Source of the DNA: an uncultured Prevotellaceae bacterium
GTDB taxonomy: Bacteria > Bacteroidota > Bacteroidia > Bacteroidales > Bacteroidaceae
Assembly (NCBI GenBank): GCA_900318815.1
Contig: ONMA01000029.1
Location: 1 to 45,886 of the forward strand
Direction: 5' to 3'
DNA length: 45,886 nucleotides
Both the position numbers and the translations under genes were made by a program. The notes beneath the pieces were generated by a model that had not been told where the DNA came from, did not search any database, and saw only the letters and a program-made list of their open reading frames with translations. Of this stretch, positions 7,452 through 14,675 are shown one piece after another (within the stretch, counting starts at the first letter, position 1; each line of letters opens with the position of its first letter).

Positions 7452-8153
7452 TTACATGAAAAGATGTTCGAGAGAGGGCACTTCGATGCATCCACGACGC
7501 AATTTTAGCAATCCGCGCGCCTGCAAATCGTTGAGCGCGCGAGAAACATTGATGCGACTGTCGTTCAGTTCCTCGGCCAACTGCGTCATGAGGATGTGGA
7601 GTACCTTGGGTCCGGCGGGGTAGACGCAATGGTCGAGCAGGAAGCGGACGATGCGGTCGCTGAGGGTCTTGGGGCAGCGGCGCCACATCAGGTGATTGCG
7701 CCGCTGGCTCAGCGTGGCATAAAGATTGAGGAAGTTCAGGCGGACGATGAGGAAGTCGTCGAGCAGACGGAGCACTTCATCCTTGGAAAGGGTGATGAAG
7801 TGGGTCTCGGAAAGCGTCCTTGCCGAGTAGGGATAGCGGGTGGAGGCTCCGAAGAGGGACTCGGGCGACAGCAGCCACGGTGCCGACAGCTGCTCGCTGA
7901 TGCTGTAGGAACGGTCGTCGCTGGCTCTTTCCACCTCTAACTGCCCGCTGACGAGGAAGTGGAGCTGAGTGCAAGGGTCGCCTTCGTGGGCCACGTCCTT
8001 GCCCGCCGGCAGTTTGAGGAATCCGAACTTGGTGTTGCCCGCCATCTGCAGCAGCTCGCTTCGGCTCAGTCCCTGGAACAGCGGGAACTGCAACAGCTGG
8101 TCGTAGAACTTCAGCCGCAAGCTGCCGACGGTGGAGGTTTCTGCGTATTCCAT
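7452..8153 (-). CDS. Crp/Fnr-family transcriptional regulator
   Basis: 233 residues from the ATG at 8153. The frame is open to 8213, but that stretch overlaps the apbE end, and the later ATG starts 20 bases after the apbE stop. A cyclic-nucleotide-binding-type beta roll (FPLFQGLSRSELLQMAG, later HEGDPCTQLHFLVSGQLEVER) is followed by a dimer helix and a C-terminal winged helix (LAEELNDSRINVSRALNDLQARGLLKLRRGCIEV; recognition helix SRINVSRALNDL). No Fe-S cysteine cluster like that of Fnr is visible, so the ligand is uncertain. It is the last gene of a six-gene operon after apbE, which hints at respiratory or redox control; that is inference. Confidence 0.88.
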   Translation of the reverse strand: MEYAETSTVGSLRLKFYDQLLQFPLFQGLSRSELLQMAGNTKFGFLKLPAGKDVAHEGDPCTQLHFLVSGQLEVERASDDRSYSISEQLSAPWLLSPESLFGASTRYPYSARTLSETHFITLSKDEVLRLLDDFLIVRLNFLNLYATLSQRRNHLMWRRCPKTLSDRIVRFLLDHCVYPAGPKVLHILMTQLAEELNDSRINVSRALNDLQARGLLKLRRGCIEVPSLEHLFM

Positions 8154-8173
8154 ATCAGGAGTCGCCCGCGCGC

Positions 8174-9205
8174 TCAGGGATTGATCTTCTTTTCCAGGTT
8201 GGGCGAGTACCACACGGCGATGCGTCCCTCGTCGTCGGTATAGATGAGATAGGCCATCAGGTCAGGGTGACGTGCCAGCAAGGTCTTGGTCTCGTCGAGT
8301 CCTAACACCATGAACGACGTGGCGTAGGCGTCGGCTGTGGCACAGTCGTCGGCCAGTACGGTGGCCGAGAGGAGGTTGTGCTGAACGGGATAGCCGGTGC
8401 GGGGGTCGATGGTGTGGGCCAGTTTACGCCCGTCCTTGTAGTAGTAGTTGCGGTAGTTGCCGCTGGTGGCCATGGCGCGGTCGGTGACGTTGAGCACCGT
8501 CTGCAGTTCCTCGTTCAGGGAGTGCGAGCCTTCGGTGGGCTTGGTGACGCCGATGCGCCAGGGCTTTCCGTTGGGGTTGACGCCCTTTGTGTTCACCTCG
8601 CCGCCAATCTCAACCATGTAGTTCTCAATGCCCTTGCTTTCGAACAGCTTGGCCACGACATCGCAGCTGTAGCCCTTGGCAATGGCGCTGAAGTCGAGCA
8701 CCACGCCCGGGTATTTTTTCTCCACCTGTGTCTCGTCGGCGTTGAGGCCAATCAGCTGCATGCCCACGTATTTCCGCAGACTGTCGACCTTGGCTGGCGT
8801 GGGCATCTGCTCGTGCTTGAAGCCGAAGCCCCAGGCGTTGACCAGCGGGCCTACGGTGATGTCGAAGGCTCCATTGGTGTCTTCCGAAACTTTCTGGGCG
8901 TCCTTGAAGATCATGATGAACGTGGGTGTCAGGGCTGGTTGCTCGTTGCGGTTCAGCTTGGCCACGATGGAGTTCTCGTTGAACATGGAGAACGTAGCGT
9001 CCAAGGAGTCGAGTGCCGTCTCGATTTCCATTTGCAGGTCTTGTTCGGACTGATAGGTAATGTTGTAGATGGTGCCGAAAATCAGGCCCGTATTCTTCTG
9101 ATAGGGTAGGGCTTGCTTCTGTCGGACGATGAAGATGGTGCCCGCGATGAGCAGCAGGAGCAGGGGCAGCTGCCAGCGAAGTTGTTTGCGAGGATTCTTG
9201 TTCAT
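8174..9205 (-). CDS. apbE: FAD:protein FMN transferase (ApbE)
   Basis: 343 residues. An N-terminal membrane anchor or uncleaved signal (residues about 10-27, LPLLLLLIAGTIFIV) places it on the periplasmic side. Family features in order: TIYNITYQ near 45, DFSAIAKGYSCD, YMVEIGGEVNTKG, and the C-terminal ATSGNYRNYY, HTIDPRTGYPV and ADDCATADAYATS blocks, whose Asp/Ala/Thr residues bind Mg2+ and FAD. ApbE attaches FMN covalently to Thr/Ser of flavoproteins such as the Nqr and Rnf subunits; no such target is encoded here. It follows the DUF6048 gene by 21 bases and precedes the Crp/Fnr regulator. There is no lipobox Cys, unlike some ApbE proteins. Confidence 0.93.
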   Translation of the reverse strand: MNKNPRKQLRWQLPLLLLLIAGTIFIVRQKQALPYQKNTGLIFGTIYNITYQSEQDLQMEIETALDSLDATFSMFNENSIVAKLNRNEQPALTPTFIMIFKDAQKVSEDTNGAFDITVGPLVNAWGFGFKHEQMPTPAKVDSLRKYVGMQLIGLNADETQVEKKYPGVVLDFSAIAKGYSCDVVAKLFESKGIENYMVEIGGEVNTKGVNPNGKPWRIGVTKPTEGSHSLNEELQTVLNVTDRAMATSGNYRNYYYKDGRKLAHTIDPRTGYPVQHNLLSATVLADDCATADAYATSFMVLGLDETKTLLARHPDLMAYLIYTDDEGRIAVWYSPNLEKKINP

Positions 9206-9226
9206 AATGGTTGGTAGTGTTGATTA

Positions 9227-9916
9227 TTAAATGTCGATGATTACGTTGAAGGTGACGCCCATGGCCGACCCGTCTTGCATGCCGTAGCCGGGCACGTACC
9301 AGGTTTTGCCCATCAGTCCGTCGTCGTGGGCGAGCCGCATCTTGTAGCGGGCACTCCATCCCAGGTGCAGCGGCCCGAAGACCTTCGCGTCAATGCCGAA
9401 GAGAAACTCGGCCCAGGTCTGCGAGCAAGTCTCGTCCTTGATGTCGTAGGTCGTCGTCCGCTTCCATGTGGGGTCGATGAAGGACTGGGCGCTGACGTCG
9501 ACCTTGTAGGAGGTGTGAGCGGCACGCAGGCCCACGTAGACGCGGTTGCCCGTGTGCTTCTTCTTCATCACGTTCACGTCGATGCCCGCCCGGAAGTAAG
9601 GGGCCGACGTGTGGTAGGAAATGGTGGTCACCTCGTCGTCCTCATGGCTGGCATAGCCGTAGCCCACCTCGACGATAGGGAAGAACTGGTCGTGCAGGTT
9701 CAGGCGGAATGCCCCCTCGTACTGGCCGTGGTCGCTCAGCATCTTCTGTGCTGCGCCCACCAGGTCGAACGACAAGGCAAAGCCGCGGAACAGGGGGATG
9801 CTGTCGCGCTGCAGTTTCAGGATGCCCTGTGCGCCGGCGGTGAGCGAGCAGAGCATCAGCAGCAGGCTAACGACGATCCTTGAAGGTGATATGGAAATGG
9901 GCTGTCGATGCGTCAT
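9227..9916 (-). CDS. DUF6048-type outer-membrane beta-barrel protein
   Basis: 229 residues from the ATG at 9916, where a signal peptide begins (MTHRQPISISPSRIVVSLLL, cleavage near LTAGAQG). The remainder has alternating hydrophobic strands, a Gly/Tyr-rich pattern (EVGYGYASHEDDE; YFRAGIDVNV; VYVGLRAAHTSYKVD) and a C-terminal strand ending in FNVIIDI, as expected for a small outer-membrane barrel. I recognise it as resembling the Bacteroidetes DUF6048 family, which occurs next to DUF6452 lipoproteins as here. The start overlaps the preceding gene by 50 bases, so a later start is possible. Function unknown. Confidence 0.75.
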   Translation of the reverse strand: MTHRQPISISPSRIVVSLLLMLCSLTAGAQGILKLQRDSIPLFRGFALSFDLVGAAQKMLSDHGQYEGAFRLNLHDQFFPIVEVGYGYASHEDDEVTTISYHTSAPYFRAGIDVNVMKKKHTGNRVYVGLRAAHTSYKVDVSAQSFIDPTWKRTTTYDIKDETCSQTWAEFLFGIDAKVFGPLHLGWSARYKMRLAHDDGLMGKTWYVPGYGMQDGSAMGVTFNVIIDI

Positions 9917-10349
9917 AGTCAACTTGTGAATGATTGATGATGATGGTGTCAATGCCAAGGTGGGTGCTCCTTACGGACGTCAGCCGATGGAAGAAACTGG
10001 GGCTGCAGTCTACCGACTCGAAGTGCGGGATGTCATCCTTCATGATCCATACCGTGTCGAGTGTCCATTGGTTTGTCGTATCGGTCATATAGAAGACGAG
10101 GGTGTCTACGGGATGCTGGTAGCTGATGGGCAGGTCGAATTTGGTGACGTTCACCACGCGGTTGAGCAGCGTGTCGCGTCCGTCGGGGCGTGGCGTCCAT
10201 ACGTAGAGCGTATCAGAGAGCGTAGCCGTCTCGTCGCCGTCGTAGATGTTGTAGACGGTGTAGACGGTGTTCTGTACCGGGCAGTCGATGGTGGAGCAGG
10301 CGTACAGGAACGAGAGAGCGAACAGAAGATATATGCTATGCCTGGTCAT
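9867..10349 (-). CDS. DUF6452-type lipoprotein
   Basis: 160 residues. The signal peptide ends in a lipobox (LSFLYAC, Cys18), followed by STIDCP with a second Cys that is typical of the family. The mature part is beta-rich with repeated short strands (TLYVWTPRPDGRDTLLNRVV; DTLVFYMTDTTNQWTLDTVWIMKDD). It matches my recollection of DUF6452, a Bacteroidetes lipoprotein that neighbours DUF6048. It starts 2 bases after the glycosyltransferase stop and overlaps the DUF6048 gene, so expression is tightly linked. A role in the envelope is likely; biochemical function unknown. Confidence 0.75.
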   Translation of the reverse strand: MTRHSIYLLFALSFLYACSTIDCPVQNTVYTVYNIYDGDETATLSDTLYVWTPRPDGRDTLLNRVVNVTKFDLPISYQHPVDTLVFYMTDTTNQWTLDTVWIMKDDIPHFESVDCSPSFFHRLTSVRSTHLGIDTIIINHSQVDYDASTAHFHITFKDRR

Positions 10350-10351
10350 CC

Positions 10352-11308
10352 TTAAATCATCTTCTCTATTTGGTACTCGTTACGGTTGGTCGATGTGCGG
10401 CTGATGAGGTCGCCTAAGAAACCGGTCAGGAAGAGCTGCGTGCCTATGATCATCATCGTGAGGGCGATGTAGAAGTAGGGCGAGTTGGTGACCAGTCGCT
10501 GCGGAATGCCCGACCAGAGATAGTAGAGCTTGTGGGCACCCAGGATGAAGGCCGAGATGAAGCCGATGAAGAACATGACCGAGCCGAGGAAGCCGAAGAC
10601 GTGCATGGGCTTCTTGCCGAAGGTGGACAGGAACCAGAGCGTGATCAGGTCTAAGTAGCCATTGACAAAGCGGTTCCAGCCCATGAACTTCGACTCGCCG
10701 TACTTGCGGGCCTGGTGCTGCACCACCTTCTCGCCAATCTTGTTGAAGCCGGCGTTCTTGGCCAGGTAGGGGATGTAGCGGTGCATCTCGCCGTAGACCT
10801 CGATGTTCTTCACCACCTCGCTGCGGTAGGCCTTCAGGCCGCAGTTGAAGTCGTGCAGGTTCTTGATGCCGCTCACCTTGCGGGCGGTGGCGTTGAAGAG
10901 CTTCGTGGGCAGCGTCTTCGACAGCGGGTCGTAGCGTTTCTGTTTGTAGCCCGACACCAGGTCGTAGCCATCTTCGGTAATCATACGGTAGAGCTCGGGT
11001 ATCTCGTCGGGCGAGTCCTGCAGGTCGGCGTCCATGGTGATGACCACGTCGCCTTCGGCCTTCTCAAAGCCGCAGTAGAGGGCGGGACTCTTGCCGTAGT
11101 TGCGGCGGAACTTGATGCCCTTCACCTTGCCTTGCGACTTCTGCTGCAATTCCTCGATGATGGGCCACGAGCGGTCGGTAGAGCCGTCGCTGATGAAGAT
11201 GACCTCGAAGGTGAAATGATGCTCGGTCATCACCCGCTCAATCCAGGTGTAAAGCTCGCTTATCGATTCTTCCTCATTATAAAGAGGTATTACTACTGAT
11301 ATATTCAT
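10352..11308 (-). CDS. Family 2 glycosyltransferase with two C-terminal membrane helices
   Basis: 318 residues. The start MNISVVIPLYNEEESI is the canonical GT2 N-terminus; FISDGSTDRSW and TMDADLQDSPDEI give the nucleotide-sugar and metal-binding DxD positions. Two hydrophobic helices near 232-262 and 278-300 classify it with the DPM1/GtrB-like polyprenyl-phosphate glycosyltransferases, which load a sugar onto a lipid carrier at the inner membrane. The sugar is not predictable. It begins 27 bases after the DUF4199 gene and ends 2 bases before the DUF6452 gene, as the second gene of a six-gene operon. Confidence 0.9.
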   Translation of the reverse strand: MNISVVIPLYNEEESISELYTWIERVMTEHHFTFEVIFISDGSTDRSWPIIEELQQKSQGKVKGIKFRRNYGKSPALYCGFEKAEGDVVITMDADLQDSPDEIPELYRMITEDGYDLVSGYKQKRYDPLSKTLPTKLFNATARKVSGIKNLHDFNCGLKAYRSEVVKNIEVYGEMHRYIPYLAKNAGFNKIGEKVVQHQARKYGESKFMGWNRFVNGYLDLITLWFLSTFGKKPMHVFGFLGSVMFFIGFISAFILGAHKLYYLWSGIPQRLVTNSPYFYIALTMMIIGTQLFLTGFLGDLISRTSTNRNEYQIEKMI

Positions 11309-11335
11309 ATTGCTATTCTGATTTTTACTGATTTT

Positions 11336-11890
11336 CTATTGTTGGCCCGGCTGACCGTTGGAGCCGGTGCTGCGCTTTGCCACAGCCGCAATGGGCAGTC
11401 CTACCAGCATGCCGATGAGGATGTTGGTGGTCAGCACGTTCAGCGTCAGGTCTATCGGGCGCATCGACTGCAGCTCGTGGACACTCTCGTTCATGGTTTC
11501 CTTCATGCCCGACTGTTCCACCATCTGCGCTGCCTCGGGGGTGGACAGCATCCTGATGAGCGACTCTAACATGTAGCCGTTGTCGAAATAGGCAAAGTAA
11601 GCATACTGCACGATGGCCAACAGCAGCCCGGCATAGAAGAACATAAACACCACGAATGCCCATCCGCGCAAGAACGAGATGATGCCGTCGCGGCTCTTGT
11701 CGCGGAAATTCTGCAACCGGTGGTAGGCAAAGAACGGAGTAAGCACCATTAACAATATGGAGAACATACTGTAGGAAGGTGAGCTAAGCCCTGCCACATA
11801 GCTGGCAAAACTGCCCACCCATAAGAGGGCAAGCAATGCACCGTCCTGCCGGGCAAAAGCCTTTAGCTGTAAATATTCTGCTGGTGTCAT
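11336..11890 (-). CDS. DUF4199-family membrane protein
   Basis: 184 residues with four predicted membrane helices (about 17-34, 40-56, 72-97 and 150-168), in the pattern of the Bacteroidetes DUF4199 family, which is commonly found beside a GT2 glycosyltransferase as here. The central loop (SLIRMLSTPEAAQMVEQSGMKETMNESV) is hydrophilic. Function unknown, possibly accessory to the glycosyltransferase. It is the first gene of the operon, with a -7 box about 26 bases upstream. Confidence 0.82.
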   Translation of the reverse strand: MTPAEYLQLKAFARQDGALLALLWVGSFASYVAGLSSPSYSMFSILLMVLTPFFAYHRLQNFRDKSRDGIISFLRGWAFVVFMFFYAGLLLAIVQYAYFAYFDNGYMLESLIRMLSTPEAAQMVEQSGMKETMNESVHELQSMRPIDLTLNVLTTNILIGMLVGLPIAAVAKRSTGSNGQPGQQ

Positions 11891-11915
11891 GAAGAAACGT
11901 TTCTACTATCGCGTG

Positions 11916-11923
11916 CAAAATTA
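11916..11923 (-). promoter_or_regulatory. -7 element TAatTTTG of the DUF4199-to-Crp operon
   Basis: On the minus strand TAATTTTG lies about 25 bases upstream of the ATG at 11890. No TTG sits at the ideal -33 distance. Confidence 0.5.
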
Positions 11924-12019
11924 CGCATTTTCCACCACATAGAACCTGCATTCCATCAAAATTAAGTTAAATTACTCAAAATTCTTCCATCTTCCTTCTT
12001 AATTCTTAATTATATGTAG

Positions 12020-12027
12020 TACCTTTG
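12020..12027 (+). promoter_or_regulatory. -7 element TAccTTTG of ffs-tRNA-Thr
   Basis: TACCTTTG within a 22-base block (12016-12037) that is identical to the block before the initiator tRNA (13821-13842). The -33 region is T-rich but lacks TTG. Confidence 0.65.
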
Positions 12028-12047
12028 CACCCGCAAAACGCGAAACA

Positions 12048-12145
12048 TGGGCCAGTCCTGTACGGCCAGCTCCCTCGGAATCCTCCAGGACGGGAACGTA
12101 GCAAAGGTACTTGGTTGTAGCGGCGCGATACTGACCGCTGGCCCA
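12048..12145 (+). ncRNA. ffs: Signal recognition particle RNA (4.5S, small bacterial type)
   Basis: The ends TGGGCCAG (12048-12055) and CTGGCCCA (12138-12145) pair. The apical domain, CCAGGACGGGAACGTAGCAA followed by AGG, is the conserved SRP domain IV with its GGAA-type loop and the asymmetric AGCA side, which binds Ffh. It is a hairpin of about 98 bases that targets membrane and secretory proteins together with Ffh. tRNA-Thr begins 3 bases later, so both are processed from one transcript. Confidence 0.88.
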
Positions 12146-12148
12146 CCC

Positions 12149-12222
12149 GCCTCTTTAGCTCAGTTGGCCAGAGCACGTGATTTGTAATCTCGGGGTCGTT
12201 GGTTCGAATCCGACAAGAGGCT
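12149..12222 (+). tRNA. tRNA-Thr (anticodon TGT)
   Basis: Acceptor GCCTCTT (12149-12155) pairs with AAGAGGC (12215-12221); the D stem begins GCTC; the anticodon loop is TTTGTAA; the T arm is GTTGG-TTCGAAT-CCGAC. CCA is not encoded. It is co-transcribed with ffs and followed by a strong terminator. Confidence 0.95.
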
Positions 12223-12224
12223 CG

Positions 12225-12281
12225 AAAAAGACGGAAGGTTGAGAGTTCTTTTCCAAGAAACGCTCAACCTTCCGTCTTTTT
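12225..12281. terminator. Bidirectional terminator between tRNA-Thr and fabG
   Basis: A 19-bp perfect stem, AAAAAGACGGAAGGTTGAG (12225-12243) with its complement (12263-12281), with a 19-base loop. T-runs on both sides let it serve ffs-tRNA-Thr (plus) and fabG (minus). Confidence 0.9.
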
Positions 12282-12296
12282 CTTTCCTGTTTGTCT

Positions 12297-13034
12297 TTAC
12301 ATGTTCATGCCGCCATCGACCTGGATGACTTGCCCGCTGATGTAGCTCGACATGTCGGAGGCGAGGAACACGGCGCAGTTGGCAATGTCGTCGACGGTGC
12401 CGCCACGGCGCAGGGGAATCTTCTTGCACCACTCGTCGCGCACTTCCTGCGAGAGTTGCTGAGTCATGGCTGTGTCGATGAAGCCCGGGGCGATGGCGTT
12501 GGCGCGGATGCCCTTTGGTCCCATCTCCTGTCCGATGCTCTTGGCCAGTGCAATCAGGCCGGCCTTCGAGGCGGCATAGTTAGCCTGTCCGGCATTGCCG
12601 TGTACGCCCACCACCGAGGCCATGTTGATGATGCTGCCACCACGCTGGCGCATCATCACGGGCACACAGGCATGGATGAAGTTGAATGCCGACTTCAGGT
12701 TGACGGCAATCACGGCATCCCATTGCTGCTCGGTCATGCGAAGCATCAGGCCGTCCTTGGTGATACCGGCGTTGTTCACCAGGATGTCAATCGAGCCGAA
12801 CTCTTCCTTTACCTGCTTCACCACCTCTTCGGTCTGTGCGAAATCGGCAGCGTTAGAAGCATAACTCTTGGCCTTCACGCCCAAGGCGGCAATCTCCTGC
12901 TCCGTCTCTTCGTTGACGGCGAGGTCGGTGAATGCCACATTGGCTCCCTCGGCTGCAAACTTCAAGGCAATAGCCTTGCCAATACCACGTGCAGCACCCG
13001 TAATCAGTGCTGTCTTACCAGTTAATAATCCCAT
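12297..13034 (-). CDS. fabG: 3-oxoacyl-ACP reductase (FabG)
   Basis: 245 residues, the usual FabG length. Short-chain dehydrogenase features: the nucleotide motif TGAARGIG near 12-19, NNAG near 87-90, catalytic Ser in SVVG near 139, YAASK (Tyr/Lys about 152/156), and PGFIDTAM. The C-terminus SYISGQVIQVDGGMNM is typical of FabG. It reduces 3-oxoacyl-ACP with NADPH in the fatty-acid elongation cycle. It starts 35 bases after a tetR-family gene on the same strand; the two share the tetR promoter and operator, which suggests transcriptional control of this step. Confidence 0.93.
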   Translation of the reverse strand: MGLLTGKTALITGAARGIGKAIALKFAAEGANVAFTDLAVNEETEQEIAALGVKAKSYASNAADFAQTEEVVKQVKEEFGSIDILVNNAGITKDGLMLRMTEQQWDAVIAVNLKSAFNFIHACVPVMMRQRGGSIINMASVVGVHGNAGQANYAASKAGLIALAKSIGQEMGPKGIRANAIAPGFIDTAMTQQLSQEVRDEWCKKIPLRRGGTVDDIANCAVFLASDMSSYISGQVIQVDGGMNM

Positions 13035-13069
13035 AGTTGCTTATTTTATTAATAGTGAATGTATAAATG

Positions 13070-13660
13070 TCATTGTCTGTGCTTACCCAGGGCACCATAT
13101 ACGAACTTGGCCACCTGGGGCTTGGTGTCTTCCTCCTTCAGCCCCCGGGCAATGCGGCCATAGATGTAGGGCACTTCAAGGCCTTTGATGCAGTAGTGGG
13201 TGATGTCGGCCACAAGGTTCACGTTGTCAATGTCGAACTCGCCATCTTCCTTCCCCTCCGCAAAGACCTTGCGGAACAGTTCCACCTCGGCCAGGTCGAA
13301 ATGCTTGCGCACCTTCTCGACCATCCAGATGTTGCGGAAGAACTCGGCGCGCAGGTTGCCGTTGCGCACCACCGTCTCGCGAATCATGTTCAGGTGGGTG
13401 TAGATTAACTCGATGACCTTCTCGTGAGGGCTGATTTTGCGGGCAGCCACCTCGTCGAGCTTGTCGGAGAGACGCTCCAGCTCGGTCTCAATCACCGCAT
13501 AATAGATGTCGTCCTTCGACTTGAAATAGGTATAAAGCGTGCGACGGCCTTTGCCGGAAGCCTGGGCAATGTCGTTCATTGTGGTGTTCTCCAGACCGTT
13601 CTTGGCAAATAGCTGTCTTGCTACGTCAACCAGTAATTGCCTCGTTTTTGAAATAGACAT
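13070..13660 (-). CDS. TetR/AcrR-family regulator
   Basis: 196 residues. The N-terminal TetR helix-turn-helix is clear (LLVDVARQLFAKNGLENTTMNDIAQASGKGRRTLYTYFKSKDDIYYAVI). The C-terminal ligand domain is helical and divergent. The gene precedes fabG by 35 bases in a probable operon. A perfect 10-bp inverted repeat overlaps its own promoter (13698-13727), consistent with autoregulation. Control of fatty-acid synthesis by a lipid ligand is a reasonable inference; the ligand is unknown. Confidence 0.9.
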   Translation of the reverse strand: MSISKTRQLLVDVARQLFAKNGLENTTMNDIAQASGKGRRTLYTYFKSKDDIYYAVIETELERLSDKLDEVAARKISPHEKVIELIYTHLNMIRETVVRNGNLRAEFFRNIWMVEKVRKHFDLAEVELFRKVFAEGKEDGEFDIDNVNLVADITHYCIKGLEVPYIYGRIARGLKEEDTKPQVAKFVYGALGKHRQ

Positions 13661-13697
13661 AATGTTGTTCCTCCTCTATAATATTCTCCGTTATTAT

Positions 13698-13727
13698 TTT
13701 TGCACACTACTGTAACCGTGTGCAAAA
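13698..13727. promoter_or_regulatory. Probable TetR operator: TTTTGCACAC-N10-GTGTGCAAAA
   Basis: Perfect 10-bp inverted repeat (13698-13707 and 13718-13727) that overlaps the -7 element of the tetR promoter, about 40-70 bases upstream of the start codon. Confidence 0.7.
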
Positions 13728-13753
13728 GTAGGCATTTTATTTAAAATAGCCAA
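13723..13753 (-). promoter_or_regulatory. Promoter TTG-N20-TActTTTG of tetR-fabG
   Basis: Minus strand: TTG at 13753-13751, a 20-base spacer, TACTTTTG at 13730-13723. Confidence 0.7.
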
Positions 13754-13801
13754 GTAAAATGGGCAAAAATATGAGAAAAAGCAAAAAAGTTACATAAAAA
13801 C

Positions 13802-13832
13802 TTGCGTATTTGGATAAAAAGTAGTACCTTTG
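13802..13832 (+). promoter_or_regulatory. Promoter TTG-N20-TAccTTTG of initiator tRNA
   Basis: TTG at 13802-13804, a 20-base spacer, TACCTTTG at 13825-13832. The core block is identical to that of ffs over 22 bases. Confidence 0.75.
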
Positions 13833-13866
13833 CACCCGCAAACAAGAAAACTTGTTATGATTACAT

Positions 13867-13939
13867 CGCGGAGTGGAGCAGTTGGTAGCTCGCCAGGCTC
13901 ATAACCTGGAGGTCGCACGTTCGAATCCTGCCTCCGCAA
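13867..13939 (+). tRNA. Initiator tRNA-fMet (anticodon CAT)
   Basis: Acceptor CGCGGAG with CTCCGCA leaves the C1-A72 mismatch of initiators, and A11-T24 in the D stem is a second initiator mark. The anticodon stem-loop is CCAGG-CTCATAA-CCTGG, so one of the three usual G-C pairs is A-T. The T stem GCACG/CCTGC has a C52-C62 mismatch. CCA is not encoded. A GAAGCCGCAAG/CTTGCGGCTTC hairpin follows. Confidence 0.93.
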
Positions 13940-13944
13940 CAAGG

Positions 13945-13984
13945 GAAGCCGCAAGTGCCGATTACAAAGGGCTTGCGGCTTCTT
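13945..13984 (+). terminator. Terminator hairpin after tRNA-fMet
   Basis: GAAGCCGCAAG (13945-13955) pairs with CTTGCGGCTTC (13972-13982). The T-run is short. Confidence 0.6.
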
Positions 13985-14106
13985 CAGTCGTATAGCCCGG
14001 ATATATTATTTGGCAAAGGCTGTCACATTGATAGGGTATTAGTTCAAGAATGCTCCGACGTCCATAACGAAGTAGAATTCCAAATCAGGAACCTCCTTGC
14101 AATACG

Positions 14107-14337
14107 CTAATTCTGCCTGTGGTCAAGCAGCCACTTGTTGTAGCGCATTTCTTCCAGTCTCTCCTCGTTCCTTTTCCTGTTCATCTCGCAAAGATTCCTG
14201 TACCATTCGCCGAAGTCCTGCCCGTCGCTCATCTTGTTCGGAGGGAGTGTTTCCCTCTTCCCGTTGCCCTTGCAGGCGAAGTAGATAAATACTCCGGCCA
14301 CGACTACCAGTGATGCTATGGGGTCGATGATGAACAT
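14107..14337 (-). CDS. Small single-pass membrane protein
   Basis: 76 residues from the ATG at 14337. A TTG start 7 codons earlier is possible but lies inside the promoter. One hydrophobic segment (FIIDPIASLVVVAGVFIYFAC) is followed by a charged helical tail (YRNLCEMNRKRNEERLEEMRYNKWLLDH). I do not recognise it. A full consensus promoter directly upstream makes it a real gene despite its size. The frame from 14121 down to 14039 downstream encodes an unrelated 27-residue stretch without a start. Confidence 0.65.
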   Translation of the reverse strand: MFIIDPIASLVVVAGVFIYFACKGNGKRETLPPNKMSDGQDFGEWYRNLCEMNRKRNEERLEEMRYNKWLLDHRQN

Positions 14338-14355
14338 ATCTCGTTTTCTTTTCGA

Positions 14356-14386
14356 CAAAGATACAAACTTTTCGGGAAACCAGCAA
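14356..14386 (-). promoter_or_regulatory. Promoter TTG-N20-TAtcTTTG of the small membrane protein
   Basis: Minus strand: TTG at 14386-14384, a 20-base spacer, TATCTTTG at 14363-14356. The predicted leader is only about 15 bases. Confidence 0.7.
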
Positions 14387-14480
14387 GGAAATAGCCCGGA
14401 ATCGCCGCACGAACGCCCCTATTTAGACTTGATATACCTATTATACGCTATGCGCGTGTGCGGGTTGAAGTTCGCGATCT

Positions 14481-14675
14481 TCACCCGATAACCCCCGCGT
14501 GCCCCACCCCCACCAGAGGAAACGGTCGTGGCTCGCCATGAGACACGGAAAGCCCCGGCCTGCATGAGGTCGGGGCAGTTATCAGATACGCCCTGCTTGG
14601 CCTCGGCCCAGAGGAGCGACGTTCCTCTTCGAGTATTTTGTCGTAGTATGACATACCTGGCTTCATAGAATTCAT
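14481..14675 (-). pseudogene. Short ATGA-coupled frame after hicB, probably a truncated gene
   Basis: 64 codons starting on the ATGA that also ends hicB. The first 30 or so residues look protein-like (MSYYDKILEEERRSSGPRPS). From about residue 33 on the frame runs through a terminator hairpin and a repeat shared with 15438-15496, so the original 3' part seems to have been replaced. It does not resemble HicA. Confidence 0.35.
14523..14576. repeat. Intergenic repeat, copy 1 (terminator-bearing)
   Basis: CGGTCG-TGGCTCGCCATGAG-ACACGGAAA-GCCCCGGC, matching copy 2 at 15438-15496 almost base for base. It ends in a GCCCCG/CGGGGC hairpin. Read on the minus strand it is a terminator-like hairpin (14576-14552) with CTTTCC after it, downstream of hicB. 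Confidence 0.7.

Noticed and set aside
14039-14121. 27-codon frame ending in EFYFVMDVGAFLN
   Set aside because: Looks like a gene remnant but has no start and is too short to assign.
14481-14675. HicA toxin partner for HicB
   Set aside because: No HicA-like pattern or catalytic His region; the second half is repeat and terminator.
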